Assembly (NCBI GenBank): GCA_038276315.1
Contig: JBBPZY010000283.1
Location: forward strand, 1-13,302
Source of the DNA: GCA-003244245 sp038276315
GTDB taxonomy: Bacteria > Actinomycetota > Actinomycetes > Mycobacteriales > Pseudonocardiaceae
Length of the DNA: 13,302 nt
Reading direction: 5' to 3'
Below are positions 1 to 6,157 of the stretch, in pieces; the first letter of the stretch is position 1, and every line of letters starts with the position of its first letter. The notes beneath the pieces are model-generated. The model saw only the letters and a program-made list of their open reading frames with translations. It made no database searches and was not told where the DNA came from. Position numbers and translations under genes: made by a program.

Positions 1-79
1 ACACCTCGACCACCGCCCGGAGCTCCGCGTTCTCCGCGGCAAGCTCCTCATAGGACCGACGTCGATCAGCGGACACCAC
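1..79 (-). CDS. Partial N-terminus, possibly IS66-type transposase
   Basis: A leftward reading frame opens with tandem GTG codons (79 and 76) and runs off the left edge. The visible residues are V-S-A-D-R-R-R-S-Y-E-E-L, then A-A-E-N-A-E-L-R-A-V-V-E-V, a heptad-like, Leu/Glu-rich stretch. The 'YEELAAENAELRA' type of opening is common at the N-terminus of IS66-family transposases, where it forms a coiled coil, but any coiled-coil protein could begin this way. Only about 26 codons are visible, so the identity is a guess; the open frame and start are reasonable. Confidence 0.35.
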   Translation of the reverse strand, partial: MVSADRRRSYEELAAENAELRAVVEV

Positions 80-264
80 ACTATGATCAACACCCTGACG
101 CGGAGATCAACTCGACACGCCGAAGACCTGACCAGTTACCGCACGCCTTGGTTGTATCGATGTAGATGGGCGTCTCACTTATCGTCCGACGGTTGGACGT
201 CGGTACCGGGCATCGGAACCTCACAAGCGTTGCAGTAAGAACTTGGACGCCGCTGAGCTTAGAA

Positions 265-300
265 GGGGCACCATCCGCGGGTAAACCGTGGGGGTGCCCC
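265..300. terminator. Strong hairpin, possible bidirectional terminator
   Basis: GGGGCACC (265-272) pairs with GGTGCCCC (293-300). The stem continues with CCGCGG (275-280) against CCGTGG (286-291, one G-U pair) around the loop GTAAA, giving about 14 base pairs with a small AT/G internal bulge. There is no U-tract, which is usual for actinobacterial terminators. It has no obvious gene ending directly before it, so a role as a processed RNA hairpin or a mobile-element end is also possible. Confidence 0.45.
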
Positions 301-392
301 GTCACGATGCGCGATTGAACGGCTCGGCTCCGCCCGCCGCGCAACCAGCGTCACCCGATCGCGGGTTCTTCGCGGAAGATCCTTCCAAGCAG

Positions 393-456
393 ATGCACGT
401 GCATTGACGCCTGCAGCGGCACGCGCTAACTTAACCCCATGCACGTGCAGGTGCAT
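393..456. promoter_or_regulatory. Twin CACGTG palindromes flanking the promoter
   Basis: ATGCACGTGCAT (393-404) is a perfect 12-bp palindrome abutting the -35 box. ATGCACGTGCAGGTGCAT (439-456) begins at the predicted transcription start and contains the same TGCACGTGCA core followed by a further GTGCAT half-site. Their placement on both sides of the promoter is that of a repressor operator pair. DUF397 genes usually sit beside an XRE-family regulator, so such a regulator is the natural candidate; none is encoded in this window. Confidence 0.5.
404..432 (+). promoter_or_regulatory. Sigma-70-type promoter of the first DUF397 gene
   Basis: TTGACG (404-409) and TAACTT (427-432) are separated by exactly 17 bases, close to the consensus for a vegetative sigma factor. 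Transcription would start near 439, leaving a leader of about 38 bases before the DUF397 start codon. The -35 box overlaps the right end of one palindrome, and the predicted start lies at the left end of another. Confidence 0.65.
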
Positions 457-476
457 ACACGAGGGAGGATGCTTCT

Positions 477-716
477 ATGTCGGAGTCGATTCCCAACGGC
501 ATATCGGCCGCGGACCTTGCTGGGGTCACGTGGCGTAAGAGCAGGCACAGTGGTCAGCTCGGTAATTGCGTGGAGACCGCGGCACTGGATAGCGGCGACG
601 TCGCGGTGTGGAACTCTCGTCATCCGAGTGGCCCAACGTTGATCTTCACCCGTGATGAGGTGGCTGCCTTCCTAGCTGGCGCCAAGGACGGCGAGTTCGA
701 CGATCTCGCCTGCTGA
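477..716 (+). CDS. DUF397 domain protein
   Basis: This 79-residue protein is a typical actinobacterial DUF397 member. The diagnostic pattern is visible: W-R-K-S-R-H-S near residues 19-25, then G-N-C-V-E-T (about 29-34), V-A-V-W-N-S-R (about 42-48, in place of the usual V-x-V-R-D-S-K) and a hydrophobic L-I-F-T-R-D-E-V-A-A-F-L segment before an acidic tail. The ATG at 477 is supported by GGAGG at 464-468, eight bases upstream. DUF397 proteins are small partners of XRE-type regulators in actinomycetes and take part in developmental and antibiotic regulation; no enzymatic activity is known. An earlier ATG at 439 opens a different frame and is not the start. Identification is secure; the partner of this copy is unknown. 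Confidence 0.9.
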   Translation: MSESIPNGISAADLAGVTWRKSRHSGQLGNCVETAALDSGDVAVWNSRHPSGPTLIFTRDEVAAFLAGAKDGEFDDLAC

Positions 717-788
717 GGCGACGTTTAGACGTTGTGATGTGCCAATGGCGACCGCCGCGTCCTGTCCACCCCACATCGAGGGAGCGCG

Positions 789-1550
789 GTGAGTGATACC
801 AACCGGCCGGGGGGGTCAGGTGCCGGTGCGGCGGTTATGGCGGACCAGTCAGTGATGCTGGTCCGCTACCGAGCCGGTGTGACCGGCGAGACCGCCCGCA
901 CCGTGCACCTGGTTTCGCTCCGGGACCGCTGCGAGACGGGCATGGTGGGCACGTTGTGCGGGTCGCTCATGAGTCTTGAGCTGATTGAGACTGTCGCCCC
1001 CGGCCGAGGGATGCCCTGCAGCGAGTGCGTCATCCGCCGCCTAAGCGCTATGACTCCGGCTGCGGAGCAACAGCAGGTCCTCCAGAACAGCCCGGACAGC
1101 TGCGAAAGCGGAGACGCTGGCCAGGTGGGCGTCGCCACATACGAGGCGTGGGGCTGGCCGATCACCCAGCACTGTGATCAGATACGGTTGAGTCTGGACT
1201 GTGAGGTGTCGGCCATAGCAGTGCCGATCCCGCTCAGCATTGAACTTATTCACATTCTCACCGCGCGACGCTGTGTCCCGGCGGTGCTGGCTCACCCGGA
1301 CTTCCCTGAGCACCATGTCGTGCTCGCCGGGGAAAGGTATGGGGTCATGTTGCCGTGGCCGCCCACCGTGCACGAGGTTACCGGCGTGCTGATGCTGCCA
1401 CCCACCATGACCCCACGGGGACCGATTACCTGGATACAGCCGCCGTGCAAGGACTCATTGCGGTTGTCCCGGGAAATCGACGTGTTCGGGGCCTTACGTG
1501 CAGCGCTCAAGAGCTTCCCCGCCGCGGCGAGTTCCCCGCTTCCCACATGA
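789..1550 (+). CDS. Cys-rich hypothetical protein, weakly primase/polymerase-like
   Basis: This 253-residue protein starts at GTG 789, with GAGGGAG just upstream. Residues 30-80 contain His40, Cys48, Cys57, Cys77 and Cys80 (ending in M-P-C-S-E-C-V), which could form a zinc-binding knuckle. Residues 118-240 form a second module with the conserved-looking segments R-C-V-P-A-V-L-A-H-P, V-L-A-G-E-R-Y-G-V, L-P-W-P-P and P-R-G-P-I-T-W, and ending R-E-I-D-V-F-G-A-L-R-A-A-L. From memory, similar hypothetical proteins occur in Pseudonocardiales, often beside XRE/DUF397 genes, and the layout weakly recalls the N-terminal part of bifunctional DNA primase/polymerases; no catalytic acidic cluster can be pointed to. 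It lies between two DUF397 genes, 72 bp after the first and convergent with the second. Function is unknown. Confidence 0.65.
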   Translation: MSDTNRPGGSGAGAAVMADQSVMLVRYRAGVTGETARTVHLVSLRDRCETGMVGTLCGSLMSLELIETVAPGRGMPCSECVIRRLSAMTPAAEQQQVLQNSPDSCESGDAGQVGVATYEAWGWPITQHCDQIRLSLDCEVSAIAVPIPLSIELIHILTARRCVPAVLAHPDFPEHHVVLAGERYGVMLPWPPTVHEVTGVLMLPPTMTPRGPITWIQPPCKDSLRLSREIDVFGALRAALKSFPAAASSPLPT

Positions 1551-1578
1551 GAGCGCTGCGGCCCTGCTTGCTGGTCGG

Positions 1579-1806
1579 TTAGACGTCGAGCTCGTCGGTG
1601 CAGGCTCCGGCTACTACGGCCCGCCACTGTGCGGAGGTAAAGGCGAGCACTGGGCTGTCAGTGCCGAGCTTACTGTCTCGAACACCGACCCACCCGGTCA
1701 GCTCTGTGGTGATCTCCACACATTCTTGGCCGTCGGGGAACGAGTAGCTCGATTTCCGCCACTGAGTGCCGCTGCGGAGAACGGTCTGGGCGGCTTCGTG
1801 GTTCAT
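1579..1806 (-). CDS. DUF397 domain protein (second copy)
   Basis: This is a 75-residue DUF397 protein when started at ATG 1806, which has AGGAG six bases upstream; an in-frame ATG at 1821 lacks such a site. The family signature is textbook: W-R-K-S-S-Y-S, then G-Q-E-C-V-E-I (the Cys-Val-Glu core), W-V-G-V-R-D-S-K, V-L-A-F-T-S-A-Q-W and an acidic end. It matches the family consensus better than the copy at 477. The gene converges on the Cys-rich gene with 28 bp between stop codons. Its upstream region carries a CACGTGCA element like that of the other copy, suggesting common control. The role as partner of an XRE regulator is known for the family only. Confidence 0.9.
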   Translation of the reverse strand: MNHEAAQTVLRSGTQWRKSSYSFPDGQECVEITTELTGWVGVRDSKLGTDSPVLAFTSAQWRAVVAGACTDELDV

Positions 1807-1850
1807 CGTGTCTCCTGCCATTCGGCAGACCTCGCGCAGCCGGTGATGCT

Positions 1851-1862
1851 CAGGTGCACGTG
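1851..1862. promoter_or_regulatory. CACGTG element upstream of the second DUF397 gene
   Basis: Read leftward, the sequence is CACGTGCACCTG, followed by AGCATCA. It lies 45-56 bp upstream of the ATG at 1806 and matches the CACGTGCAGGTG element at the first DUF397 promoter apart from the two central bases of the half-site. It is a plausible operator; a matching -10 box was not convincing. Confidence 0.35.
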
Positions 1863-2002
1863 AATCTGCAAGGTGAAATAATCATTGGTGGCTTAATCGA
1901 AGATACGGCCACAATCGCCAACGGAGCGATCTCTTTTAGGTGAATCGTCCGCGCCGGAATCAGCGGCGCCGCCCTGTGACTTTTATCACGTATACGAGGA
2001 CA

Positions 2003-2859
2003 CCCGGTCACGACGTCAGTGGTGGTGACGCTGGTGTCCTCCGGGGCCAGCAGCGCGGTCGGGTGGGCGATGTGGGCGCCGGCCAGTACGGTGGCGTTGT
2101 AGGCCGCCTGGTCCTGGAACCGGACAGCGCCATCCTGGACCAAGGCTCCCAACTGCGGGAGCAGCCCGACGACGAGCGCGAGAGCCACCAGCGCGATCGG
2201 CGGGACGATCATGGACAACGGGGTGCGGCCCTTGGCCTCGTCGGTCTCCGAGGTCTCCTCCGAGGCCTCCGCCCCGCGGTACAGCGCGAACGGGGGTAGG
2301 TCGGCCAGCGCCAGCGCGGCCAGGCCGAATATGACGCCGGTGACGGGTAGCCGCCTGCCCCGGCCGTGCAGGGTGGTCTCGTTGACCGACCCCAGCCGGT
2401 GCAAGACGATGTCCACGCACAAAAACAACGCGGCCTTGAACCACACGAACAGGTTGAAGACGTCCCCGGTCAGGCAGAAGCCGACCATTCCGGCCAGGAA
2501 GATCAGCATCAGGGCGTGGTAATAGGTGGAGACCCGCTCGAAGTAGCGCCAGGAAAAGATCAGCGCCGCGGTGACCAGCGTGGCGGTCAGCGCGGCCAGG
2601 CCCGAGTTGAGCTCGTCGACGGCGAAGTCGATGCCCAGCGCCACCCCGTGCGACGGTGTGAAACCGGCGAACCAGTACACCTGCTGGCCGCCGGCCGTGC
2701 TGAGCATGATGGTCACCAGCAGGCCCGTGACCCCCGCGGCGATGAGGATCGCCACCGCGTCGAGGACGCGTCGCCGGCTGCCGACCAGTGGATTCAGCGC
2801 GGATATCCCGCCGCGCCCAGCAGCGGGACGGCCACAGCCAGCGGCAGGAGGGAGTCCAT
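2003..2859 (-). pseudogene. mrpD: mrpD remnant, Na+/H+ antiporter subunit D
   Basis: MrpD is a large membrane subunit (about 500 residues) of the Mrp cation/proton antiporter, related to complex I NuoN/NuoM. The frame opens at ATG 2859 with M-D-S-L-L-P-L-A-V-A-V-P-L-L-G-A-A, then meets a stop after about 21 codons. The homologous sequence resumes in another frame (I-S-A-L-N-P-L-V, near 2815) and continues through D-A-V-A-I-L-I-A-A-G. At about 2437, G-D-V-F-N-L-F-V-W-F joins directly to K-A-A-L-F-L-C-V-D-I, which in the family lie some 250 residues apart. Near 2269, P-P-F-A-L-Y-R-G-A joins the cytoplasmic E-A-S-E-E-T-S-E region, skipping another stretch. Family similarity ends near T-T-D-V-V-T-G (about 2003), so the C-terminus is also missing. 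It is clearly non-functional. Confidence 0.85.
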
Positions 2860-2873
2860 GACAGGGTGGCCGC

Positions 2874-3218
2874 TCAACCCCGGAGCTGCCGGAGCTCTTC
2901 AGGATCGAGCGTCCCGAATCGCTTGTGGGCTTGCGCAGCGAAGGCCAGTAGCAGCGCCGTCACGGCGGCTTCGACCACCACGTCGGTGAGGGCAAGGGCC
3001 TGCACAACCGGGTCCACAGCGGGAGTGTTCGGCGGGATGTCATAGAAGTAGGGCGCCACCGCTCCGGTCTTGTAGCCGACCCCGAGCAGCAGAATGTAAG
3101 TGGAGGACTGGACCACGATCAAGCAGACGATCTGGTGCACCAGATGACGGCTGGTGATGATGCCGTAGAGCCCGACGGCCAACACCTAGGCCACCACGAT
3201 GAAGGGAAAAATGCTCAC
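2874..3218 (-). pseudogene. mrpC: mrpC with premature amber codon
   Basis: MrpC is the small NuoK-like membrane subunit of the Mrp antiporter. Starting from GTG 3218, the frame reads M-S-I-F-P-F-I-V-V-A, then TAG (3186-3188) at codon 11, then V-L-A-V-G-L-Y-G-I-I-T-S-R and the full remainder, including V-V-Q-S-S-T-Y-I-L-L-L-G-V-G-Y and A-L-T-D-V-V-V-E-A-A-V-T-A, ending F-G-T-L-D-P-E-E-L-R. The TAG is one base from TGG (Trp). Translation could restart at GTG 3185, giving 103 residues without the first part of the first helix, so partial function is conceivable. With its neighbours broken, it is best called a pseudogene. It lies 14 bp before mrpD and abuts the stop codon of the remnant upstream. 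Confidence 0.75.
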
Positions 3219-3320
3219 TTACCGGGCCCCTTCCCGGACGATGAGGGTCTGCTCGAGTAGCTCGCCGATGATGAGGACGAAGAAGCTGATCAGCGCGATC
3301 GTCCCGGCGGAGTTCACCGC
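3219..3320 (-). pseudogene. C-terminal remnant of the mrpA/mrpB-position gene
   Basis: Between mrpG and mrpC, where actinobacterial Mrp operons carry the MrpA/MrpB-type subunits, only about 31 codons of one frame remain: V-N-S-A-G-T-I-A-L-I-S-F-F-V-L-I-I-G-E-L-L, then E-Q-T-L-I-V-R-E-G-A-R and TAA (3219-3221), directly followed by the mrpC GTG. It contains one hydrophobic segment and a charged end, as expected for the C-terminus of a membrane subunit. The rest of the gene or genes appears to have been deleted between about 3320 and 3335. Which subunit this tail belonged to cannot be decided by eye. Confidence 0.55.
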
Positions 3321-3330
3321 TCCCGGCGTG

Positions 3331-3608
3331 CTACCCAGCGGCAGCGCGGATGGTGGCATGGGTCAGGAACGGTCCGGCGACGACAAGGAACAAAAGCGCC
3401 AACCAGGTTTCGACGGTGTTCTCGGAATAGCCCTGTTGGACCAGGACGGCCACGGCCACCAAGGTGGGGGCGATGAGGCTGATCGGGGTCACGAAATGAA
3501 GCTTTTGGTACACGTCACGCGCATCACCAACACCCCTAACGACGAGGCCAGCACCAGGACCACGGCCAGCCCGAGGAGGACATCGGCGACGACATCTCGG
3601 ACCGTCAC
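3331..3608 (-). pseudogene. mrpG: mrpG, frameshifted and truncated
   Basis: MrpG is a three-helix subunit of the Mrp antiporter, about 110-120 residues in full. The GTG at 3608 overlaps the mrpF stop (GTGA). The frame reads V-R-D-V-V-A-D-V-L-L-G-L-A-V-V-L-V-L-A-S-S, then L-G-V-L-V-M-R and is then shifted: two extra bases around 3517-3522 move D-V-Y-Q-K-L-H-F-V-T-P-I-S into another frame. That frame continues through V-Q-Q-G-Y-S-E-N-T-V-E-T-W and F-L-T-H-A-T-I-R-A-A, then hits TAG (3331-3333). The usual C-terminal tail after A-T-I-R-A-A is gone, cut by the deletion that also removed the next gene. Confidence 0.8.
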
Positions 3609-3840
3609 AGCCAACGCTCCAAAGACCGCACGAAGACCAGCTCACTACCCAGGAGAAGCACAGCCAGTAAAACGGGCAACTCGAACTCCGCGGAACGCCC
3701 GAAGCCCTGAGGTAAGAGGACCAAAACCATGACGATGATGGAGCTGATGGCCTCATAGGCCACCACCGCTTCCATGACCGTGCCCCGCCAGGCGACGATC
3801 CCCAAAGGGATCACCCCCAGCAGCATGCCGATGGCGGCGG
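3605..3840 (-). pseudogene. mrpF: mrpF lacking its N-terminus
   Basis: MrpF is a three-helix subunit of the Mrp antiporter (about 85-95 residues). The sequence A-A-A-I-G-M-L-L-G-V-I-P-L-G-I-V-A-W-R-G, then M-E-A-V-V-A-Y-E-A-I-S-S and the end V-F-V-R-S-L-E-R-W-L is well preserved. The usual start codon and first ~10 residues are missing because a deletion joins this gene to the inside of mrpE at about 3840. An internal ATG at 3826 could give 73 residues but has no ribosome binding site. The stop overlaps the mrpG GTG by four bases, preserving the original coupling. Confidence 0.75.
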
Positions 3841-4233
3841 CACGAAAGTGTTGGGCGCCACCGAGGTGGCTCCCACTAGCAGTACCCGCCGGCTGATTCC
3901 CTCCGTTGACTCGTCACCCCACGCCTTGGGCACTTCCAGAAACCCGCTGGCCGGCTGCTCCCCATGAATCAGCAGTCGCGCCAAGGCAGCAAACACGATG
4001 ACGGTGTCACGTATCACCTGCCCCGGCAGCCGCCACAGCGGGATCAACCAGCTGATGCGGACGCGGAAGTGCGAATCGGTCTGGTGCCCGACCAGCTCGG
4101 CCGCAACCGCCCCGGCCGCGGCGACCCCGGCCCCCACCAGCAATTCGGCGACGTCGAGCGAATAGTCCAGAACTATCCACAACGCCATGAGCGGGACCCA
4201 CCACACCAGCCATGAGCCAACCCGCGCGGTCAA
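3811..4233 (-). pseudogene. mrpE: mrpE lacking its C-terminus
   Basis: MrpE is the membrane subunit that heads the E-F-G part of actinobacterial Mrp operons. The frame begins at TTG 4233 with AGGAG six bases upstream. It shows S-W-L-V-W-W-V-P-L-M-A-L-W-I-V-L-D-Y-S-L, the hallmark W-R-L-P-G-Q-V-I-R-D-T region, then R-R-V-L-L-V-G-A-T-S-V-A-P-N-T-F-V (to about 3841). The family's last ~25 residues (beginning about L-D-x-D) are replaced by nine unrelated residues read in the wrong frame across mrpF, ending at 3811. The gene is divergent from the ligase. Loss of the tail, together with the broken partners, argues for a non-functional gene. Confidence 0.75.
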
Positions 4234-4442
4234 TGCCCGCTCCTGCTCCCGCCGCCGGGACTGCCAGATCCCGCGAATGGCCCGCTCACCGGTGGCATCG
4301 GCGCAGAGCCCGAGTTCTCATCGCGGTCGAGGGCGAGATCATCAGCGGCCCTCCCCTTGCCTGGTGCGCTATATCTACCCGCCAGCCCGATCCGCCAACC
4401 GCTCGCGCCGTTGCGCAGGCAAAGGGGGCAGGCTGTGGGGTG

Positions 4443-5423
4443 ATGACGACAACCCGGTCCGAGCTGCCCGAGCCGGTGGCGCCGATGCTGGCGTCGGCCG
4501 GCGAGCCCCCGTCGGGTCCTGGCTGGGCGTTCGAGTTCAAGTGGGACGGTGTGCGCGCGGTCGCCGCGGCCGCGGGCGATCAGGTGCGGCTGTACAGCCG
4601 CAATGGCAACGACATCACGGCGGGGTATCCCGAGCTGGCTGCGCTCAGTGGGCTGGTCGGGGGTCGACCGGTGCTGCTCGACGGCGAGATCGTGACGCTG
4701 AACGCGGCCGGACGTCCGGATTTCGCGCTGCTCCAGCAGCGCATGCACGTCCGCGCGCCGAGCCCGTGGTTGGTGGACCGCATCCCGATCTCCTACTACG
4801 TCTTCGACCTGCTCGACCTCGACGGTCGCCGGTTGCTGTCGCAGAGCTACCAGCAGCGCCGGGAGCTGCTCGCGGAGCTGGCCGTCGATGGTGTCTCACC
4901 GCGGGTCCGGGTGCCGCCGGACTACACCGACGTCGACGGCCGTCAACTGCTCGAAGTGGCCCGCCTGCACGGCCTGGAAGGCGTCGTCGGCAAACGGCTC
5001 AGCTCCCGGTATGAGCCCGGTCGCCGCTCGCCGGCGTGGACGAAGACCGCGCTGTGGCGCACCCAAGAAGTCATCATCGGAGGTTGGACGACCGGGCAGG
5101 GCCGCCGGGCCGGCACCCTCGGCGCGCTCCTGCTCGGGGCCTACGACGACGAGGCAAGGCTGCGCTACATCGGCGACGTCGGTACCGGGTTCACCGACCG
5201 GATGCTCGACGACCTGCTGGTACGCCTCGTTGATCTCGAAGAGCCGGGCAGCCCGTTCGACGAGCCGGTGCCCCGCGAGCACGCCCGCCGGACGCACTGG
5301 GTCCGCCCCCAGCTCGTCGGGGAGGTCGAGTACCGGGTGCTGACTCCGGACCGCCGGCTGCGGCACGCCGCCTGGCGCGGCCTGCGTCCCGACAAGGACC
5401 CGGCGCAAGTGATCTTGAGCTGA
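4443..5423 (+). CDS. ATP-dependent DNA ligase, NHEJ LigD-type ligase domain
   Basis: This 326-residue enzyme seals DNA nicks using ATP and forms the ligase module of bacterial end joining. All nucleotidyltransferase motifs are visible: the adenylated lysine in F-K33-W-D-G-V-R, S-R-N-G (52-55), L-L-D-G-E-I-V (78-84), Y-Y-V-F-D-L-L-D-L-D-G (118-128), E-G-V-V-G-K-R (179-185) and W-T-K-T (199-202). A C-terminal OB-fold part follows, with V-E-Y-R-V-L-T-P and L-R-H-A-A-W-R-G-L-R. ATG 4443 is chosen because conserved sequence (L-P-E-P-V-A-P-M-L-A) starts right after it; the open frame extends upstream without family similarity. GTG 4440 is also possible, and the ribosome binding site is weak. The protein lacks the polymerase and phosphoesterase modules, which are on the separate gene at 8710. 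It appears fully intact, unlike both neighbours. Confidence 0.92.
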   Translation: MTTTRSELPEPVAPMLASAGEPPSGPGWAFEFKWDGVRAVAAAAGDQVRLYSRNGNDITAGYPELAALSGLVGGRPVLLDGEIVTLNAAGRPDFALLQQRMHVRAPSPWLVDRIPISYYVFDLLDLDGRRLLSQSYQQRRELLAELAVDGVSPRVRVPPDYTDVDGRQLLEVARLHGLEGVVGKRLSSRYEPGRRSPAWTKTALWRTQEVIIGGWTTGQGRRAGTLGALLLGAYDDEARLRYIGDVGTGFTDRMLDDLLVRLVDLEEPGSPFDEPVPREHARRTHWVRPQLVGEVEYRVLTPDRRLRHAAWRGLRPDKDPAQVILS

Positions 5424-5426
5424 ATT

Positions 5427-5946
5427 CTTCTTAGCAGCGCAGCGGGTTGTGTAGTGAATCCCTCCAGGCCCAGTCGCCCATCACGGCGGCGCTCCCAGAA
5501 TCTTAGTTCTCCGGCGACCGGGGCGGGTTGTGGCTCGTCCCAAGTTCCGGACCGTCCGGATCGAGGTGGGCCAGGATCCGCTGGCCGATCTTGTGCAGTG
5601 CGGTGGGGTGAAACGACCGGGCGTGGAGAGCCAGCTCAGCTTCCGCGGCCTCACGCTCGGCAGGACCGACCGTAGTGGGGATCGCGCCCATCATCTCGGT
5701 GATCACCTTCACCTGGACCGGGCCGATCTCATCGGCGGCCAGCGCCACGGCGGTGTTGGGCAGACACGGTGCCAGCGCCCCACCGGCGGTGACCGCGATG
5801 TTGCGGTTCTCCAATTCCGCGACTGCGTCCAGCATTACCGAATACTCCATCCGCGACACCGATTCGATATCCCGAATCTGATCCGGCAAGCCCGCGTCAT
5901 CGCAGCCGATGATGGAGTGACGCCACTGATCGAGACACGCGACCAT
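5427..5946 (-). pseudogene. 13E12/DUF222 HNH-family gene fragment
   Basis: DUF222 proteins of the 13E12-repeat family usually run to 400-500 residues and end in an HNH nuclease domain. Here ATG 5946 (GAGG five to six bases upstream) opens 147 codons with recognisable DUF222 sequence: L-D-A-V-A-E-L-E-N-R-N near 39-49, A-A-D-E-I-G-P-V-Q-V-K-V-I (70-82), and I-L-A-H-L-D-P-D-G-P-E (124-134). About 40 residues between N-R-N-I-A and A-L-A-P-C appear deleted. After S-P-E-N a stop interrupts at 5503, but the next frame continues the family: R-R-R-D-G-R-L-G-L-E-G-F-T-T-Q-P-A-A-L-L-R. Similarity ends beside the ligase stop codon, and the HNH domain is absent. It is a decayed, truncated copy. Confidence 0.75.
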
Positions 5947-5991
5947 CGCCTACCTCGCGTCCAGTTGCGTCTATGCCCTGGCTGCTCCCAG

Positions 5992-6057
5992 GTTCCCGAG
6001 CTCAACAGCAGGGTTGGCCGGCGGCTGTGTGACAGCTCTGTTGTTGAGTTCGGGAAC
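5992..6057. repeat. 20-bp imperfect inverted repeat
   Basis: GTTCCCGAGCTCAACAGCAG (5992-6011) is the inverse of 6038-6057, whose complement reads GTTCCCGAACTCAACAACAG: 18 of 20 positions match, around a 26-base loop. It lies between the divergent 13E12 fragment and the NADH dehydrogenase gene. A CTGAGCTCAG palindrome follows at 6110-6119. The structure could be the ends of a tiny mobile element, a transcription hairpin, or a recognition site tied to the 13E12 element. Confidence 0.6.
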
Positions 6058-6157
6058 TCAGGCACCTTGAGGTCCGCCGGCGAGTACACCGCGAGGTGGC
6101 CGGGTACTCCTGAGCTCAGTGGCGACCGGGACGAAATGAAATGGGGCCCAGGATCAC

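Larger units (their letters stand above)
80..476. other. Gene-free interval, about 400 bp
   Basis: No convincing coding frame was found here: the short frames present have no recognisable protein and no ribosome binding site. The interval holds a strong hairpin at 265-300 and, at its right end, the promoter and palindromes of the following DUF397 gene. The part from 80 to 260 may be the flank of the possible transposase gene, but no terminal repeats were recognised. Confidence 0.5.

Noticed and set aside
87..344. 85-codon minus frame upstream of the partial gene
   Set aside because: It crosses the strong hairpin, has no ribosome site and resembles no known protein.
4212..4442. Upstream extension of the ligase frame
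   Set aside because: Residues before M-T-T-T-R-S show no ligase similarity and no ribosome binding site is visible at the far start.
5530..6157. Long plus-strand open frame leading into the NADH dehydrogenase
   Set aside because: It is antisense to the 13E12 fragment and has no family similarity; the true NDH-2 start at 6158 is in a different frame.
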